Part shown: in pieces, positions 53,633 through 61,964 of the stretch
Numbering within the stretch: position 1 is the first letter of the stretch
Layout of the letters: each line of letters begins with the position of its first letter
From: JAMXLO01 sp963832895
GTDB lineage: Bacteria > Pseudomonadota > Alphaproteobacteria > Acetobacterales > Acetobacteraceae
Length of the DNA: 64,000 nt
Assembly: GCA_963832895.1 (NCBI GenBank)
Contig: CAWHVQ010000018.1
Coordinates: 55,154 to 119,153 of the forward strand
Direction: 5' to 3'
Program-made: the position numbers and the translations under genes
The notes under the pieces: generated by a model
Databases searched by the model: none
Told to the model about the DNA's origin: nothing
What the model saw: only the letters and a program-made list of their open reading frames with translations

Positions 53633-55324
53633 ATGAGTGGGACGCTCAATCAGTTGCCATCGCAGTCGGTTTACGACGACTGGCAGGTGAAGACCTACCA
53701 AGCGCTGGGCGAGAAGGCTGACGCGAACGCGAGAGCAAACTCTAACAGCTTCAACAATCTGAAAGTCGCACGCGATCAGCCGTTGCCGGATGTGCAGTTC
53801 AACGGCAAGCCCGCCCCGGAATCATGGATCGGCAAGAAGCTTGCCGGCCGGCTATTCGGCAGTCCCGATGCTCGGAAGGGCAATACACTAGAAGAGATCA
53901 ACGGCAAGGACGTGTGTCTGCACGATGTGAACAGCAAACAGATCTGGGCGATGTGGGGCGCGGGCACAGCAGCACCGGTGCGGATCAAGGGCGAAAATGG
54001 CCGCGGGCTCAACGGCAGCTTTTTCTCTGCCGACGGCTACAATCTCAAGGACAATGGCGACAAGGTCGACACGTCGCGCCCTGTGGTCTTGCTGCTGACC
54101 GGTTCGGGCGGCAGCGCCGAGGCGCAGGGTTTCGACGTGGCTCAGTTCTACGCCAAGAACGGCGCCAGCGTGCTTTCGGTGAACTATGCCGGCTTCGGTG
54201 GCAGTGATCAGCCGCCCGGCACACCCAGCGAATTGAGCCAACAGCAGGATGCGCAATCCATGCTGCAGCATCTGATCAACCTCGGCTACGATCCCGACAA
54301 GATCATCATCCACGGCTATTCGATGGGCGCTGCTGTGGCGGCGGAGCTGCAACGGGCCAACGAGGCGCCGAGGGATGACGGACAGGCGCCCCCCAAGTTC
54401 CGCGGTGCGGTCCAGGACCGTCCGATGCTCAGCGCCGTGCATGGGGTGGAAGGCCACTACACCGCTGCTCTCCATCCCTTCGCGGCAAAGACCCGGAACG
54501 AGGTCGGCGGCTTCCAGGGCGAACGCGCCATCATGCAGATGGACCCTACCATGCCCATGGTGATCACCAGCGATAAAGGTCTGTTCGCCAAGCGGGCCGA
54601 CGAACTGCGCAAGAAGCTGCAGAGGAATCACCAGAACGTCAGCGGCGAGCACAGCGGTGGTGGCCACTTCGACCACGCGAAGATGCTCGCGGCCAACGGG
54701 ACGGCGCTGGTCGGCCTGATCCAGACCGGACGCGATGGCGCGCCGGATCTCGCCGGCGCTCCACAGCAACCCGACGAAATGCCCTATGAAAAGCTGGTCG
54801 AGCTCTCCAAGCAGGCGATCGCTGAGATCCAGCAGGGTGTCACCGAGGCAGCAGCCAGGTTGAGTGCGCTGGCACCCAACGCCAGGAACGCGGTGGACAC
54901 TCTGCGCGGGGAAATCCTCGGACTGATCGGCGATCTGGTCGATGTACAGAACTTCTTGCCGCGTAATTGTCCGGAGATCGCCCAGCTGCAGCCCGCTATC
55001 CAGAGCGCCATGAATGAACTCGAGCAACTCGCGGTAGCGGTGCGCGCCAAGGCAACAACGGACCTCATCAAGCCGTCGCTGCGCCAGGAAGAAGTCGATC
55101 TCGTCGCGACACATGCGGCCGATGTCCTCGACTGCCTGCAGAAGGCCGGCGGCCCGACCACTGCGAGCGATGAGCTCAAGGCAGAGATTCTCAAAGTGTG
55201 GCAGGTGATGAAGGGCGTGGGGATCAGTCGTCAAATCCTGCAAAGAATGCAGGGCGACCTGGAGGAGCTCTTCGACGCGTTTCTGAATGCCGTGCGTGAT
55301 ACGAATCCTGGCCATTACGTCTGA
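53633..55324 (+). CDS. Alpha/beta hydrolase with helical C-terminal half, candidate T6SS effector
   Basis: A 563-residue protein without a signal peptide. Residues about 90-390 form an alpha/beta hydrolase. The oxyanion segment is VVLLLTGSGGSAEAQGF, and the nucleophile elbow is IIHGYSMGAAVAAEL (Ser230). Asp314 in VITSDKGLFA and His345 in GGHFDHAKML complete a plausible triad. The last ~170 residues are long helices (EIQQGVTEAAARLSAL, EIAQLQPAIQSAMNELEQLA), which resemble a coiled-coil docking or pore region. Location beside T6SS genes and a VgrG without its own cargo domain makes a lipase/esterase effector reasonable, but it does not match a Tle subfamily that I recognise. It is co-oriented with paralogue A (12-base gap). 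Confidence 0.78.
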   Translation: MSGTLNQLPSQSVYDDWQVKTYQALGEKADANARANSNSFNNLKVARDQPLPDVQFNGKPAPESWIGKKLAGRLFGSPDARKGNTLEEINGKDVCLHDVNSKQIWAMWGAGTAAPVRIKGENGRGLNGSFFSADGYNLKDNGDKVDTSRPVVLLLTGSGGSAEAQGFDVAQFYAKNGASVLSVNYAGFGGSDQPPGTPSELSQQQDAQSMLQHLINLGYDPDKIIIHGYSMGAAVAAELQRANEAPRDDGQAPPKFRGAVQDRPMLSAVHGVEGHYTAALHPFAAKTRNEVGGFQGERAIMQMDPTMPMVITSDKGLFAKRADELRKKLQRNHQNVSGEHSGGGHFDHAKMLAANGTALVGLIQTGRDGAPDLAGAPQQPDEMPYEKLVELSKQAIAEIQQGVTEAAARLSALAPNARNAVDTLRGEILGLIGDLVDVQNFLPRNCPEIAQLQPAIQSAMNELEQLAVAVRAKATTDLIKPSLRQEEVDLVATHAADVLDCLQKAGGPTTASDELKAEILKVWQVMKGVGISRQILQRMQGDLEELFDAFLNAVRDTNPGHYV

Positions 55325-55350
55325 ATGATCACTCGCAGGAGATGACGATC

Positions 55351-56250
55351 ATGCCACATGACCCGATGTCGGCGGCTCGCTGCGCCGATGCTGCGCGCCT
55401 GCTGGTCCAAGTGAGCGCGTGGGCAAAAACCGCAGCAGAGGATGACCAGGCCGCGGAAGACGCACTTGCTGCTTCATTCGCAGCGTTCGCCGCGACCGGA
55501 CCAACCATAGACTACGCCGATCGGATCTGTGCCGCGGCGTTCCCGGCGCAGGCCGAGATCGCCGACGGCAAGGCCGCCATCCTCGATGCAATCGATCGGC
55601 TGCTCGACGCCTTGTACCAGACCGTCGTGCCTGCCGAACTCAGCATGTTCGCTGCCTCGATCGTGGCGCACACCTGGTTCCGGCGAGGCGACGCGGAGGC
55701 CGAGCGATTGGCCGGCGCGATGATCGCGCACAACGTGCTGGTTCCCCGGCTGCGGTCCACGGCGGCAGCGTCCAATGCCGCAATCGCCACGGTCGTCGCC
55801 ATGGCACTGGAGGATCTGGGCGATCGTATCCCGTTCGGTGCGCGCCCGGGCAGCCGGTTGGTCGCGCTGCAACCGGAATTCAGCCGCTGCGCCGAACTAT
55901 TCGACACCTGGCTGCACGACCTGGTGACGGCAGGCAACTTCGCGCTGGTGATCAGCGCCGGACGTCCGGACGCCGACCCCGACAATGTCGTGAGCCAGGT
56001 GGAGGCAGTCATTGCCAGTGATGCCACGCTCGCCAGCGCCTTCATGCCGCCGACGCCGGATGATCCGCTGGGCACCGCGCCACGCTATGGGCTGACCGCG
56101 ATCGGCCAGGCGATCGAAGTGGCACGCGAGCAACGCCCGACCGATTATGACTGGGTCGCGGTGCAGCATCTCGCCGACACCTCACCTGGTGAATTCGCCG
56201 CCTTGCTGCGCGACGAACGCCTGCACGTGTTGGACCACGTGCGCCTGTGA
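55351..56250 (+). CDS. Unknown helical protein downstream of the hydrolase
   Basis: A 299-residue, Ala-rich, mostly alpha-helical cytosolic protein with no signal peptide and no family I recognise. Segments such as DAARLLVQVSAWAKTAAEDD, IDRLLDALYQTVVPAELSMF and YDWVAVQHLADTSPGEFAAL give a repeat-like helical look. ATG 55351 is preceded by AGGAG at 9 bases; ATG 55342 abuts the ribosome site. It follows the putative hydrolase effector after 26 bases, the position expected for an immunity protein or effector chaperone. A cytosolic location would fit immunity only if the hydrolase acts in the cytosol. Confidence 0.7.
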   Translation: MPHDPMSAARCADAARLLVQVSAWAKTAAEDDQAAEDALAASFAAFAATGPTIDYADRICAAAFPAQAEIADGKAAILDAIDRLLDALYQTVVPAELSMFAASIVAHTWFRRGDAEAERLAGAMIAHNVLVPRLRSTAAASNAAIATVVAMALEDLGDRIPFGARPGSRLVALQPEFSRCAELFDTWLHDLVTAGNFALVISAGRPDADPDNVVSQVEAVIASDATLASAFMPPTPDDPLGTAPRYGLTAIGQAIEVAREQRPTDYDWVAVQHLADTSPGEFAALLRDERLHVLDHVRL

Positions 56251-56544
56251 GCGGGGAATATGGTCACGCCGGCTACAGGGACAGAGTGAACCGATCTGAG
56301 CCGGTTGCCTTCTGCTTGCTTGTTTCGGCAAGTCCTCACAGGGGGGCAGGACAGTAATGCGCTGTGGCAGGTGCCTGACTCTGACTGTATCCGTCGCCTC
56401 GGATGATACGGGCGACGTGACTCCCGTCACCGCCCATCTCCCGAATGGCCACATAGTCACCCCACCAACGGTAGTTGGGGACGCACTCTTCGCTGCTGCG
56501 ATGAATTGTACAGCGAGCAGAGGGAAGCTGAGGGAGGCAACGCG
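56251..56544. other. 294-base gap with a degenerate operator copy
   Basis: A 63-codon open frame (56357-56548) starts here but has no recognised domain and overlaps the motif at 56417-56430. I see no convincing gene, but the dyad suggests a regulatory remnant. Confidence 0.4.
56417..56430. promoter_or_regulatory. Operator-like dyad, degenerate copy
   Basis: gtgactcccgtcac is a perfect GTGAC-N4-GTCAC dyad and shares the GTGACTCC-GTCA frame of the three better copies at 52154, 52209 and 56966. Confidence 0.4.
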
Positions 56545-56739
56545 GTGATCGACCTGACTTATGCAGACAGGCTGCGTGGAACCATCGAGCGCAAGATCCA
56601 GCTTCACAGCGCGTTCAGGTCGCGGGGTGCGATCGAGGACAACGAACGGGAAATCCGCAAGGCGCAGGCTGCGCGGCGCGCTGTCGAGAGCGCGGATATA
56701 TACGCGGGTGTGGAACGAGAAATGAGTTTAACCAGATGA
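56545..56739 (+). CDS. Small hypothetical protein (64 aa, GTG start)
   Basis: GGGAGG lies seven bases before GTG 56545. The product (IDLTYADRLRGTIERKIQLH, then REIRKAQAARRAVESADIYA) is charged and would form two amphipathic helices. No family is recognised. It lies alone between the helical protein and paralogue B. It could be a small island gene or chance coding. Confidence 0.4.
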   Translation: MIDLTYADRLRGTIERKIQLHSAFRSRGAIEDNEREIRKAQAARRAVESADIYAGVEREMSLTR

Positions 56740-57038
56740 CAGGCTTATACCATGTCTCGCTGAGAACCGAAGCTCACTCCTCGTGATGCCGGACCTTTGC
56801 CGGGTATAAGTCGTCGGCAAGGCACTCGGTATTGCGGGTCCTCGCCGTTGCCCCCATCAGGCGGCTTTCAACCAGCCTCCCTCTCCTTGTTCAACGGAGT
56901 TTTCTTCCGATGCTCGCGGCGTCCGCTTGGAGCTTTGCGAACTCCAGGCACAGTTCAGGACCGACGGTGACTCCAGTCATACCCGAGGCCGGATGCCACA
57001 TGTGACAACGCCAGCGCCGAACGAAGGAGGCCATGGAC
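56740..57038. promoter_or_regulatory. Upstream region of paralogue B
   Basis: A 299-base gap without a supported gene. It contains an inverted repeat cttatacc (56744-56751) / ggtataag (56803-56810), and the operator-like motif at 56966-56982. The segment from that motif to the start codon aligns with the region before paralogue A. Confidence 0.5.
56966..56982. promoter_or_regulatory. Operator-like motif, copy 3
   Basis: ggtgactccagtcatac is identical to the copy at 52209-52225 and lies at the same distance (56 bases) from the ATG of its paralogue. Confidence 0.55.
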
Positions 57039-57464
57039 ATGGCGACCGACACACAGACCGGAATGGACCGCGCCGAGATGAAGCGGTTCCTGCTCAAGTC
57101 AAAGCAGGAGCCGGTCAACTGCGCGATCGGCGTCGGCGACGACAAGAGCGTCGCGCTGCTGATGCTGGCACGCAGCCGCTCGCCCAAGGCACTGCAGGGC
57201 GATCTGCAGAAGGAGTTCCCCAGCGCCTTCAACACCCGCTTCGGCACCGCAATGGTGGACACCGACGACGATCCGACGCTGGTGAAGTTCATGCTGAACA
57301 AGGCGGTCACCAGCATGGCGCGCCGGCTGGTGAAGACGCTGAAGGGCACCGGGTTCCGCAAGGTGCAGATCCTGCTGGAGGACGGCTCGCCGGTCGAAGT
57401 CGCCGCCGATGAGGAAGCCGCCGAGCAGGCAGACACCAGCGCCCCAGATGCGCCGCAGCCGGAT
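57027..57464 (+). repeat. Long direct repeat, copy B
   Basis: Second copy of the stretch at 52271-52708, offset by 4756 bases. Several substitutions cluster around codons for AVVD/AMVD, as expected if gene conversion covered most but not all of the segment. Confidence 0.9.
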
Positions 57465-58325
57465 GCGGCAGCACTTGTCGCAGCGCTGACCGCGTTGGTT
57501 CCGCGCATCGCCGATATCGCTGATCCCGCCCGGAAGGAGGCGCTGTCCAAGCAAGCCCGCGAAGCGAAGGTCAATATAAAGACCGGCAACCTCGCCTACG
57601 CCGCTGCGGGGATCGAAGCACTTCGCCGCGCGCTGGATGCCGTTTCGGCCACGGACGGTGCCGATGCGCAGCCGGATCAGTCTGACATTCCCGCCCCACC
57701 AGCCCCACCTCCGGAAGCCGAGCCAACGCCGGATGCGACGGCACTCGCCGCGGCACTGACCGAACTGGTCCGGCGCATCGCGGAGGTCACCGATCCCGCG
57801 CTTAAGGAAGCGTTGGCGAAGCAGGCTCGCGCGACACAGGTCAACATCAAGACCGGCAATCTGACCTACGCCGCCACCGGCATCGAGGCGCTGCGCCGGG
57901 CGCTGGAAACGCCCGCCGCAGGAGATGCACCGCTGCGGCAGGAGATCAGCCAGGACGACAGCGATCCCCGAGCCATCTGGCGTGAGGCGAAGGAGGCTCT
58001 CGATGTCAGCCTGAATGCGCTGGCCGGCAAACTGCGCGCGCATAGCAACGCCGACATGCATCAGATCGCTGATCTCGGCCTTTTCAGCATTGGTCGAACC
58101 GAGAACGTCGGCCTGAACAAGGCGCTGATCGAATATACCGGGGCATCGGCTGAGCGGCGCGGCACTGCCGCACAACAGCTCCGCCAGGCGATCGCTGCCT
58201 ATCGCGCGATGATGGCCAAAAGCCGCGCCGTCGAGCTGCTCGCCGACACGCCGTTCGGCGCGAATGTCCCCTTCCAGGCGACACTCGGCGGCGCGCTGGA
58301 CCGGATCGAGCGCACCCTGCGCTAG
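57039..58325 (+). CDS. Unknown modular protein, paralogue B (T6SS island)
   Basis: A 428-residue paralogue of the 52283 gene. The first ~140 residues are almost identical. They are followed by two helical modules ending NIKTGNLAYAAAGIEALRRA and NIKTGNLTYAATGIEALRRA, with a Pro-rich linker between. The C-terminal ~120 residues (IWREAKEALDVSLNALAGKL, then AVELLADTPFGANVPFQATL) keep the length and helical pattern of paralogue A but have diverged strongly. AAGGAGG lies 8 bases before ATG 57039. The kinase-like gene follows after 53 bases. One paralogue precedes each putative effector, which suggests a cognate adaptor role; this is inference. Confidence 0.8.
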   Translation: MATDTQTGMDRAEMKRFLLKSKQEPVNCAIGVGDDKSVALLMLARSRSPKALQGDLQKEFPSAFNTRFGTAMVDTDDDPTLVKFMLNKAVTSMARRLVKTLKGTGFRKVQILLEDGSPVEVAADEEAAEQADTSAPDAPQPDAAALVAALTALVPRIADIADPARKEALSKQAREAKVNIKTGNLAYAAAGIEALRRALDAVSATDGADAQPDQSDIPAPPAPPPEAEPTPDATALAAALTELVRRIAEVTDPALKEALAKQARATQVNIKTGNLTYAATGIEALRRALETPAAGDAPLRQEISQDDSDPRAIWREAKEALDVSLNALAGKLRAHSNADMHQIADLGLFSIGRTENVGLNKALIEYTGASAERRGTAAQQLRQAIAAYRAMMAKSRAVELLADTPFGANVPFQATLGGALDRIERTLR

Positions 58326-58378
58326 CAGCGCAACCTACGACCTGCGTCACGAAACGAACCTCTTGAGGGAGATATTCC

Positions 58379-61300
58379 ATGGGCGAGACCATGTTGCGCG
58401 ACCCGCGCCAGCCAGTGCGCCGCACGCCGGGGATTCGGTTGGACATACCTCTGGACGCCAACGAAACGCCGGAGAAGATCGCCTGGACGGCCGCCTTCCT
58501 GCAGATACTGGGCGTAACCAGCAAGCACGACACACAGGGCGCGCTGCAAATGGACATGCTCGCGGTCTGCAAGAAGATGGAGGAGCAAACCCTGTCGGCC
58601 GATCCGCTGGAGAACCCGTATTGCGCCGCCAATCTGAGCGTTGAGGCAAGCTTGCCGCTGCCAGCGGGTCTCAAGCCCGGCCCCGAGTTCATGGCCTACC
58701 TGAAAGCGCTGAAGGCTTACGAGTCGGCACCGGTTCCCCGTCAAGCGAAGGTTATCGAGACGCTGCGGACGACAGCACAGGGCTACCTGGACCACTACGA
58801 GGACCATCCCGCGCTCATCCAGAAGCAGCCGCAGAACCTGCGCAAGAAGATGCTCTGCGAAAACACCCTCGCCGGGTTGCGGAATTACGAACTGCGCAAT
58901 CAGGTCCAGGCGCTTGGCAATCCGCCGTGGGACAGCGCGAAGGCGATGCAGGCCGCGTCACTCAAGGCCGCAACGGATTTCGCATCGATCCCCGGCAAGG
59001 CAAAAGCGGAGGTGCTTGGCGGAAAGCACGTCTTCCCCGCGTTCTGGATCAACCGGGCGGATGAAGATGGCACGCAGGAGAAGACCTTTTTGTTCAAGCC
59101 GAAGAGCACCCACTCGGGCGATGGCGTTCCGAAAGGTGGGGAGACGGCACGCGAGGCAGCCGCCGGACGGCTCGGCGATCTGCTGAAGGGTGCCACCGGC
59201 ATCGATCTCGGTGTGCCCGAAACGCAGATCGTGGCGCTGCCCAGGAACCGCTTTCCCGAGGGAGCGCTGTCTCAGGTCGAGCAGACCGACCCGCTGGTCG
59301 GATCGCTCCAGCAGTTCGCCAGCGCCGATGGCGACCTGCGCGACCAGCCCCTGGCGGATCGCAACAAGGTTCCTGCCGCGCAGTGCCAGAAGATGGCGGT
59401 GCTCGATCTGCTGACGCTCAACCTCGATCGGCACGCCGGCAACATGATGGTGAAACACGACAAGACCGGCACGCCCATGCTCACGCCGATCGACCACGGC
59501 CTCACCTTCCCCGAAGCCTCGGAGAAGGCGGGGGAGCGCATCGCCAGACAGCTGGGCGACGGCTTCAACGCCACGCTGTCTCTGCCGGGCGCGCACGAGC
59601 CGTTCTCGGCGGAGATGGTCGAGGGCATCGACCGCCTCGATCCGGTCGCAATGGCCGCTGCGATGAAGGCGGAAGTCGGTGTTATCGACCAGGCTTTTCC
59701 CGGCGTCGGCAACACGATCAGCGACGGCTCAATCGAGATGTCGCGCCGCTCGGCGATGTTTCTGAAGCTCGCCGTGCGAACCCTGTCGCCTGCCGCGGTT
59801 CAGGTGGCATTCGGTCAGAACGCGACCGAGCTGCTCGATCCAACGCTGGATGATGCAGCGTTCACTTCGAAGGCGCGGGCGATCATCTTCGCGGCCTCGG
59901 AAGAACAGGACGGGCTCGCCGAGTACTTCTGCATGAGCAAGGGCGAGCAGAGCATGATGACGAAGGCTCTGCGCGACAACGGCTGGCCGGTGAGCGACCG
60001 CAAATGGCTGCTGGCAAATCCGTCGAAGGTTCTCGCCCTCTACCGGGGCAACGTCAGGAACCCGGCGATCATGGAGGAGGTGGGCAAGAAGATAGGCACC
60101 GACCTGCGCGACCGGCTGCTCAAGACCTGCACGCTGGAGGACATCCGCAGACGCGCGGACGACCCAACCAGCCTTCCGCCTGATCTCAGCGACATGACCG
60201 GCGACGAAAGGCAGAAGCAGCTGCAGGCAATACGCACGGCATTTCCGAACTACGCGATTGCAGATGAGTCGACAGCCCTCGGTTTCTGGAAGAGGTTCAC
60301 CGACGCCGGCGGCATGACGGCATTGGAAGCCGCCGAAACCAAGCTCAACTCCACGCCCGAGGATAAGAAGACGGCGCGCAACCGCCTGGACAGCGCGGTT
60401 GAGCGCATCGCCTGGGCCAAATCGCTGATCGTGATCAGCGATGAGGAACGCGATGCACGGCTGAAGGACCTGGAGGCTGCCCTGGCCAACGAGAGGCCCG
60501 ACCGGAGCAAGCCGCAGCTGGTGAGCGAGGCGATCAAACGATGGGATGTCATCACGCGGTTCACCTTCGACGGCCAGAAGGGCTTCGAGGCCATCAAGCG
60601 CGCCGTCGAGAGCCTGGGGGGCAAGAAGGAGATACCGACCACGTTCGGCGCCGCCGACGGTGTCATGAGCAATGTGGCGGACCGCGACCTGGTCGCTGGC
60701 CCGGACGCGCAGCAGGAACTGCGTGAGCTCGAGCTCGTGTGGCCGCAGTCAAAAGGCAGCTCCAATCAAGAACAGGCCAAGGCGCTGAAAGGCTGGCGGC
60801 TGTTCAACGCCCTGGGCGGCGAGAGGGCAATGCTGGAGGCCCTCAAGTCGATGAACCTGCGGCGCGCCGATGTCACTTCGCTGTCTAAGGCAATCGAGAC
60901 GTTGAAGCTCTTCGCGGCAAGCAATGCCGCGATGCAGGATGTCCGCGATCAGGATGCGGGAACCGAGACGAGGCAGCCCGCCGCCAGCCGGCTCGCCTTT
61001 GTGCGCCAGGCGACGCGGTTCAACCTGCCGCCTGACCATCCGCTGCATGCCAAGATCGACGATGTCGAGAAGTACGTGCGCCTGACCGTCGGCCAGATCC
61101 CGTCGGACCTGCAGAAACTGGTTGACGTGCTGCGGGTCACGGCGGTGGATGCCATCCGGCAGGTACTGACGCCCAGAGTTAGGGAACTCGAGCAGCGGCT
61201 CGCCGCGGCCAACAAGGCCGACAGGATTGAGGCCGCGGAAGATGGCCTCGCCGGCCGAATGGCGACAGTGGCGGAGGACGTCACCGGCGGGCAGTTCGAC

Positions 61301-61408
61301 GAGAACCTTGCGCAGTCCCTCGACCAGCTCGCGGCTGGGATCAAGACCCGCTGGGAGGATGTGGGATCACGGCAGCCGATCGGCCCCTGGAAGCCGCTGG
61401 CCGCGTGA
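58379..61408 (+). CDS. PI3/PI4-kinase-like protein, candidate T6SS effector
   Basis: A 1009-residue protein with no signal peptide. Residues about 215-400 hold a complete kinase-like core resembling type II/plant gamma phosphatidylinositol 4-kinases (PI3_PI4_kinase family). KTFLFKPKS has the ATP-binding Lys240; GGETAREAAAGRLGDLL has the helix-C Glu259. VGSLQQFASADGD follows, then the catalytic loop LNLDRHAGNMMV (Asp350, Asn355) and the metal motif PIDHGLTFPE (Asp372). Residues 1-200 and 420-1009 are helical and unrecognised. GAGGGAGATATTCC precedes the ATG. Homologues phosphorylate lipids or proteins, so a host- or competitor-directed toxin is plausible but unproven. It ends the island. Confidence 0.8.
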   Translation: MGETMLRDPRQPVRRTPGIRLDIPLDANETPEKIAWTAAFLQILGVTSKHDTQGALQMDMLAVCKKMEEQTLSADPLENPYCAANLSVEASLPLPAGLKPGPEFMAYLKALKAYESAPVPRQAKVIETLRTTAQGYLDHYEDHPALIQKQPQNLRKKMLCENTLAGLRNYELRNQVQALGNPPWDSAKAMQAASLKAATDFASIPGKAKAEVLGGKHVFPAFWINRADEDGTQEKTFLFKPKSTHSGDGVPKGGETAREAAAGRLGDLLKGATGIDLGVPETQIVALPRNRFPEGALSQVEQTDPLVGSLQQFASADGDLRDQPLADRNKVPAAQCQKMAVLDLLTLNLDRHAGNMMVKHDKTGTPMLTPIDHGLTFPEASEKAGERIARQLGDGFNATLSLPGAHEPFSAEMVEGIDRLDPVAMAAAMKAEVGVIDQAFPGVGNTISDGSIEMSRRSAMFLKLAVRTLSPAAVQVAFGQNATELLDPTLDDAAFTSKARAIIFAASEEQDGLAEYFCMSKGEQSMMTKALRDNGWPVSDRKWLLANPSKVLALYRGNVRNPAIMEEVGKKIGTDLRDRLLKTCTLEDIRRRADDPTSLPPDLSDMTGDERQKQLQAIRTAFPNYAIADESTALGFWKRFTDAGGMTALEAAETKLNSTPEDKKTARNRLDSAVERIAWAKSLIVISDEERDARLKDLEAALANERPDRSKPQLVSEAIKRWDVITRFTFDGQKGFEAIKRAVESLGGKKEIPTTFGAADGVMSNVADRDLVAGPDAQQELRELELVWPQSKGSSNQEQAKALKGWRLFNALGGERAMLEALKSMNLRRADVTSLSKAIETLKLFAASNAAMQDVRDQDAGTETRQPAASRLAFVRQATRFNLPPDHPLHAKIDDVEKYVRLTVGQIPSDLQKLVDVLRVTAVDAIRQVLTPRVRELEQRLAAANKADRIEAAEDGLAGRMATVAEDVTGGQFDENLAQSLDQLAAGIKTRWEDVGSRQPIGPWKPLAA

Positions 61409-61416
61409 CCTGAGAG

Positions 61417-61435
61417 GCGAGGCGTCATACCTCGC
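61417..61435 (+). terminator. Weak hairpin after the kinase-like gene
   Basis: gcgagg/cctcgc form a 6-bp stem with a 7-base loop, nine bases after the stop. No T tract follows, so the call is tentative. Confidence 0.3.
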
Positions 61436-61559
61436 GAGGACCCGTTGCATATGCTTCCCTACGTCGTCGTCCAACTGTTGTCTGGCCATCCCAAGGCGAT
61501 ACACGGCCCGACGTACTGTCTGGTTTCGCGTGGGATTATTGGCTGATGGACCTGTTCCG

Positions 61560-61928
61560 GGAGACCGCTACGAACAGGTCGCTGACAACTGCAGGTCAAG
61601 GGGGTCTCGGTCGGCGATAGCGAGCGGCGGCGAACGTTATGTGCTGTGCCTGAACCCAGACGAGGCAGAACGCGAACGTGCGCGCCGCGCGCGGTTGCTG
61701 CGCCAGCACGGCGATGGCCGTTACCTGCGTGCTGACTGGCGGGTCGGCCGCAGCTGGACGGTGCCAAGATCAAGGTGGCAGAGACGTTCGACGGCAAGTG
61801 CGTCGTGGCCGGCAACGATGAAACGCTGTCGGCGGAGGATATCGCCGCTCGGCTACGAGGGCGCCTGGATTATCGAGAATTGTTTCCGTCGAATGAAGCA
61901 GATCGGGCTCGAGGTGCGGCCGATGTAA
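61560..61928 (+). pseudogene. Decayed IS1634-family transposase fragment
   Basis: Only the C-terminal part of the transposase remains, spread over several frames. KGVSVGDSERRRT is followed in another frame by GERYVLCLNPDEAERERARR, then GRYLRADWR. KVAETFDGKCVVAGNDETLS comes next, and finally LGYEGAWIIENCFRRMKQIG and LEVRPM. These are the conserved DDE-end blocks of IS1634 transposases, including the Glu region. At least two frameshifts and an internal deletion are needed, and no terminal inverted repeats or intact upstream part are seen. It shows past IS insertion at the right edge of the T6SS island. Confidence 0.82.
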
Positions 61929-61964
61929 CTACTCCGTCGGGGTTCTTCAGCAAAAACTGCCAGG

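Noticed and set aside
52814..57900. Four ~59-base repeats resembling a spaced array
   Set aside because: They are the coding part of the NIKTGNLTYAATGIE modules, in frame and unevenly spaced; not CRISPR. No CRISPR array or cas gene is present in the window.
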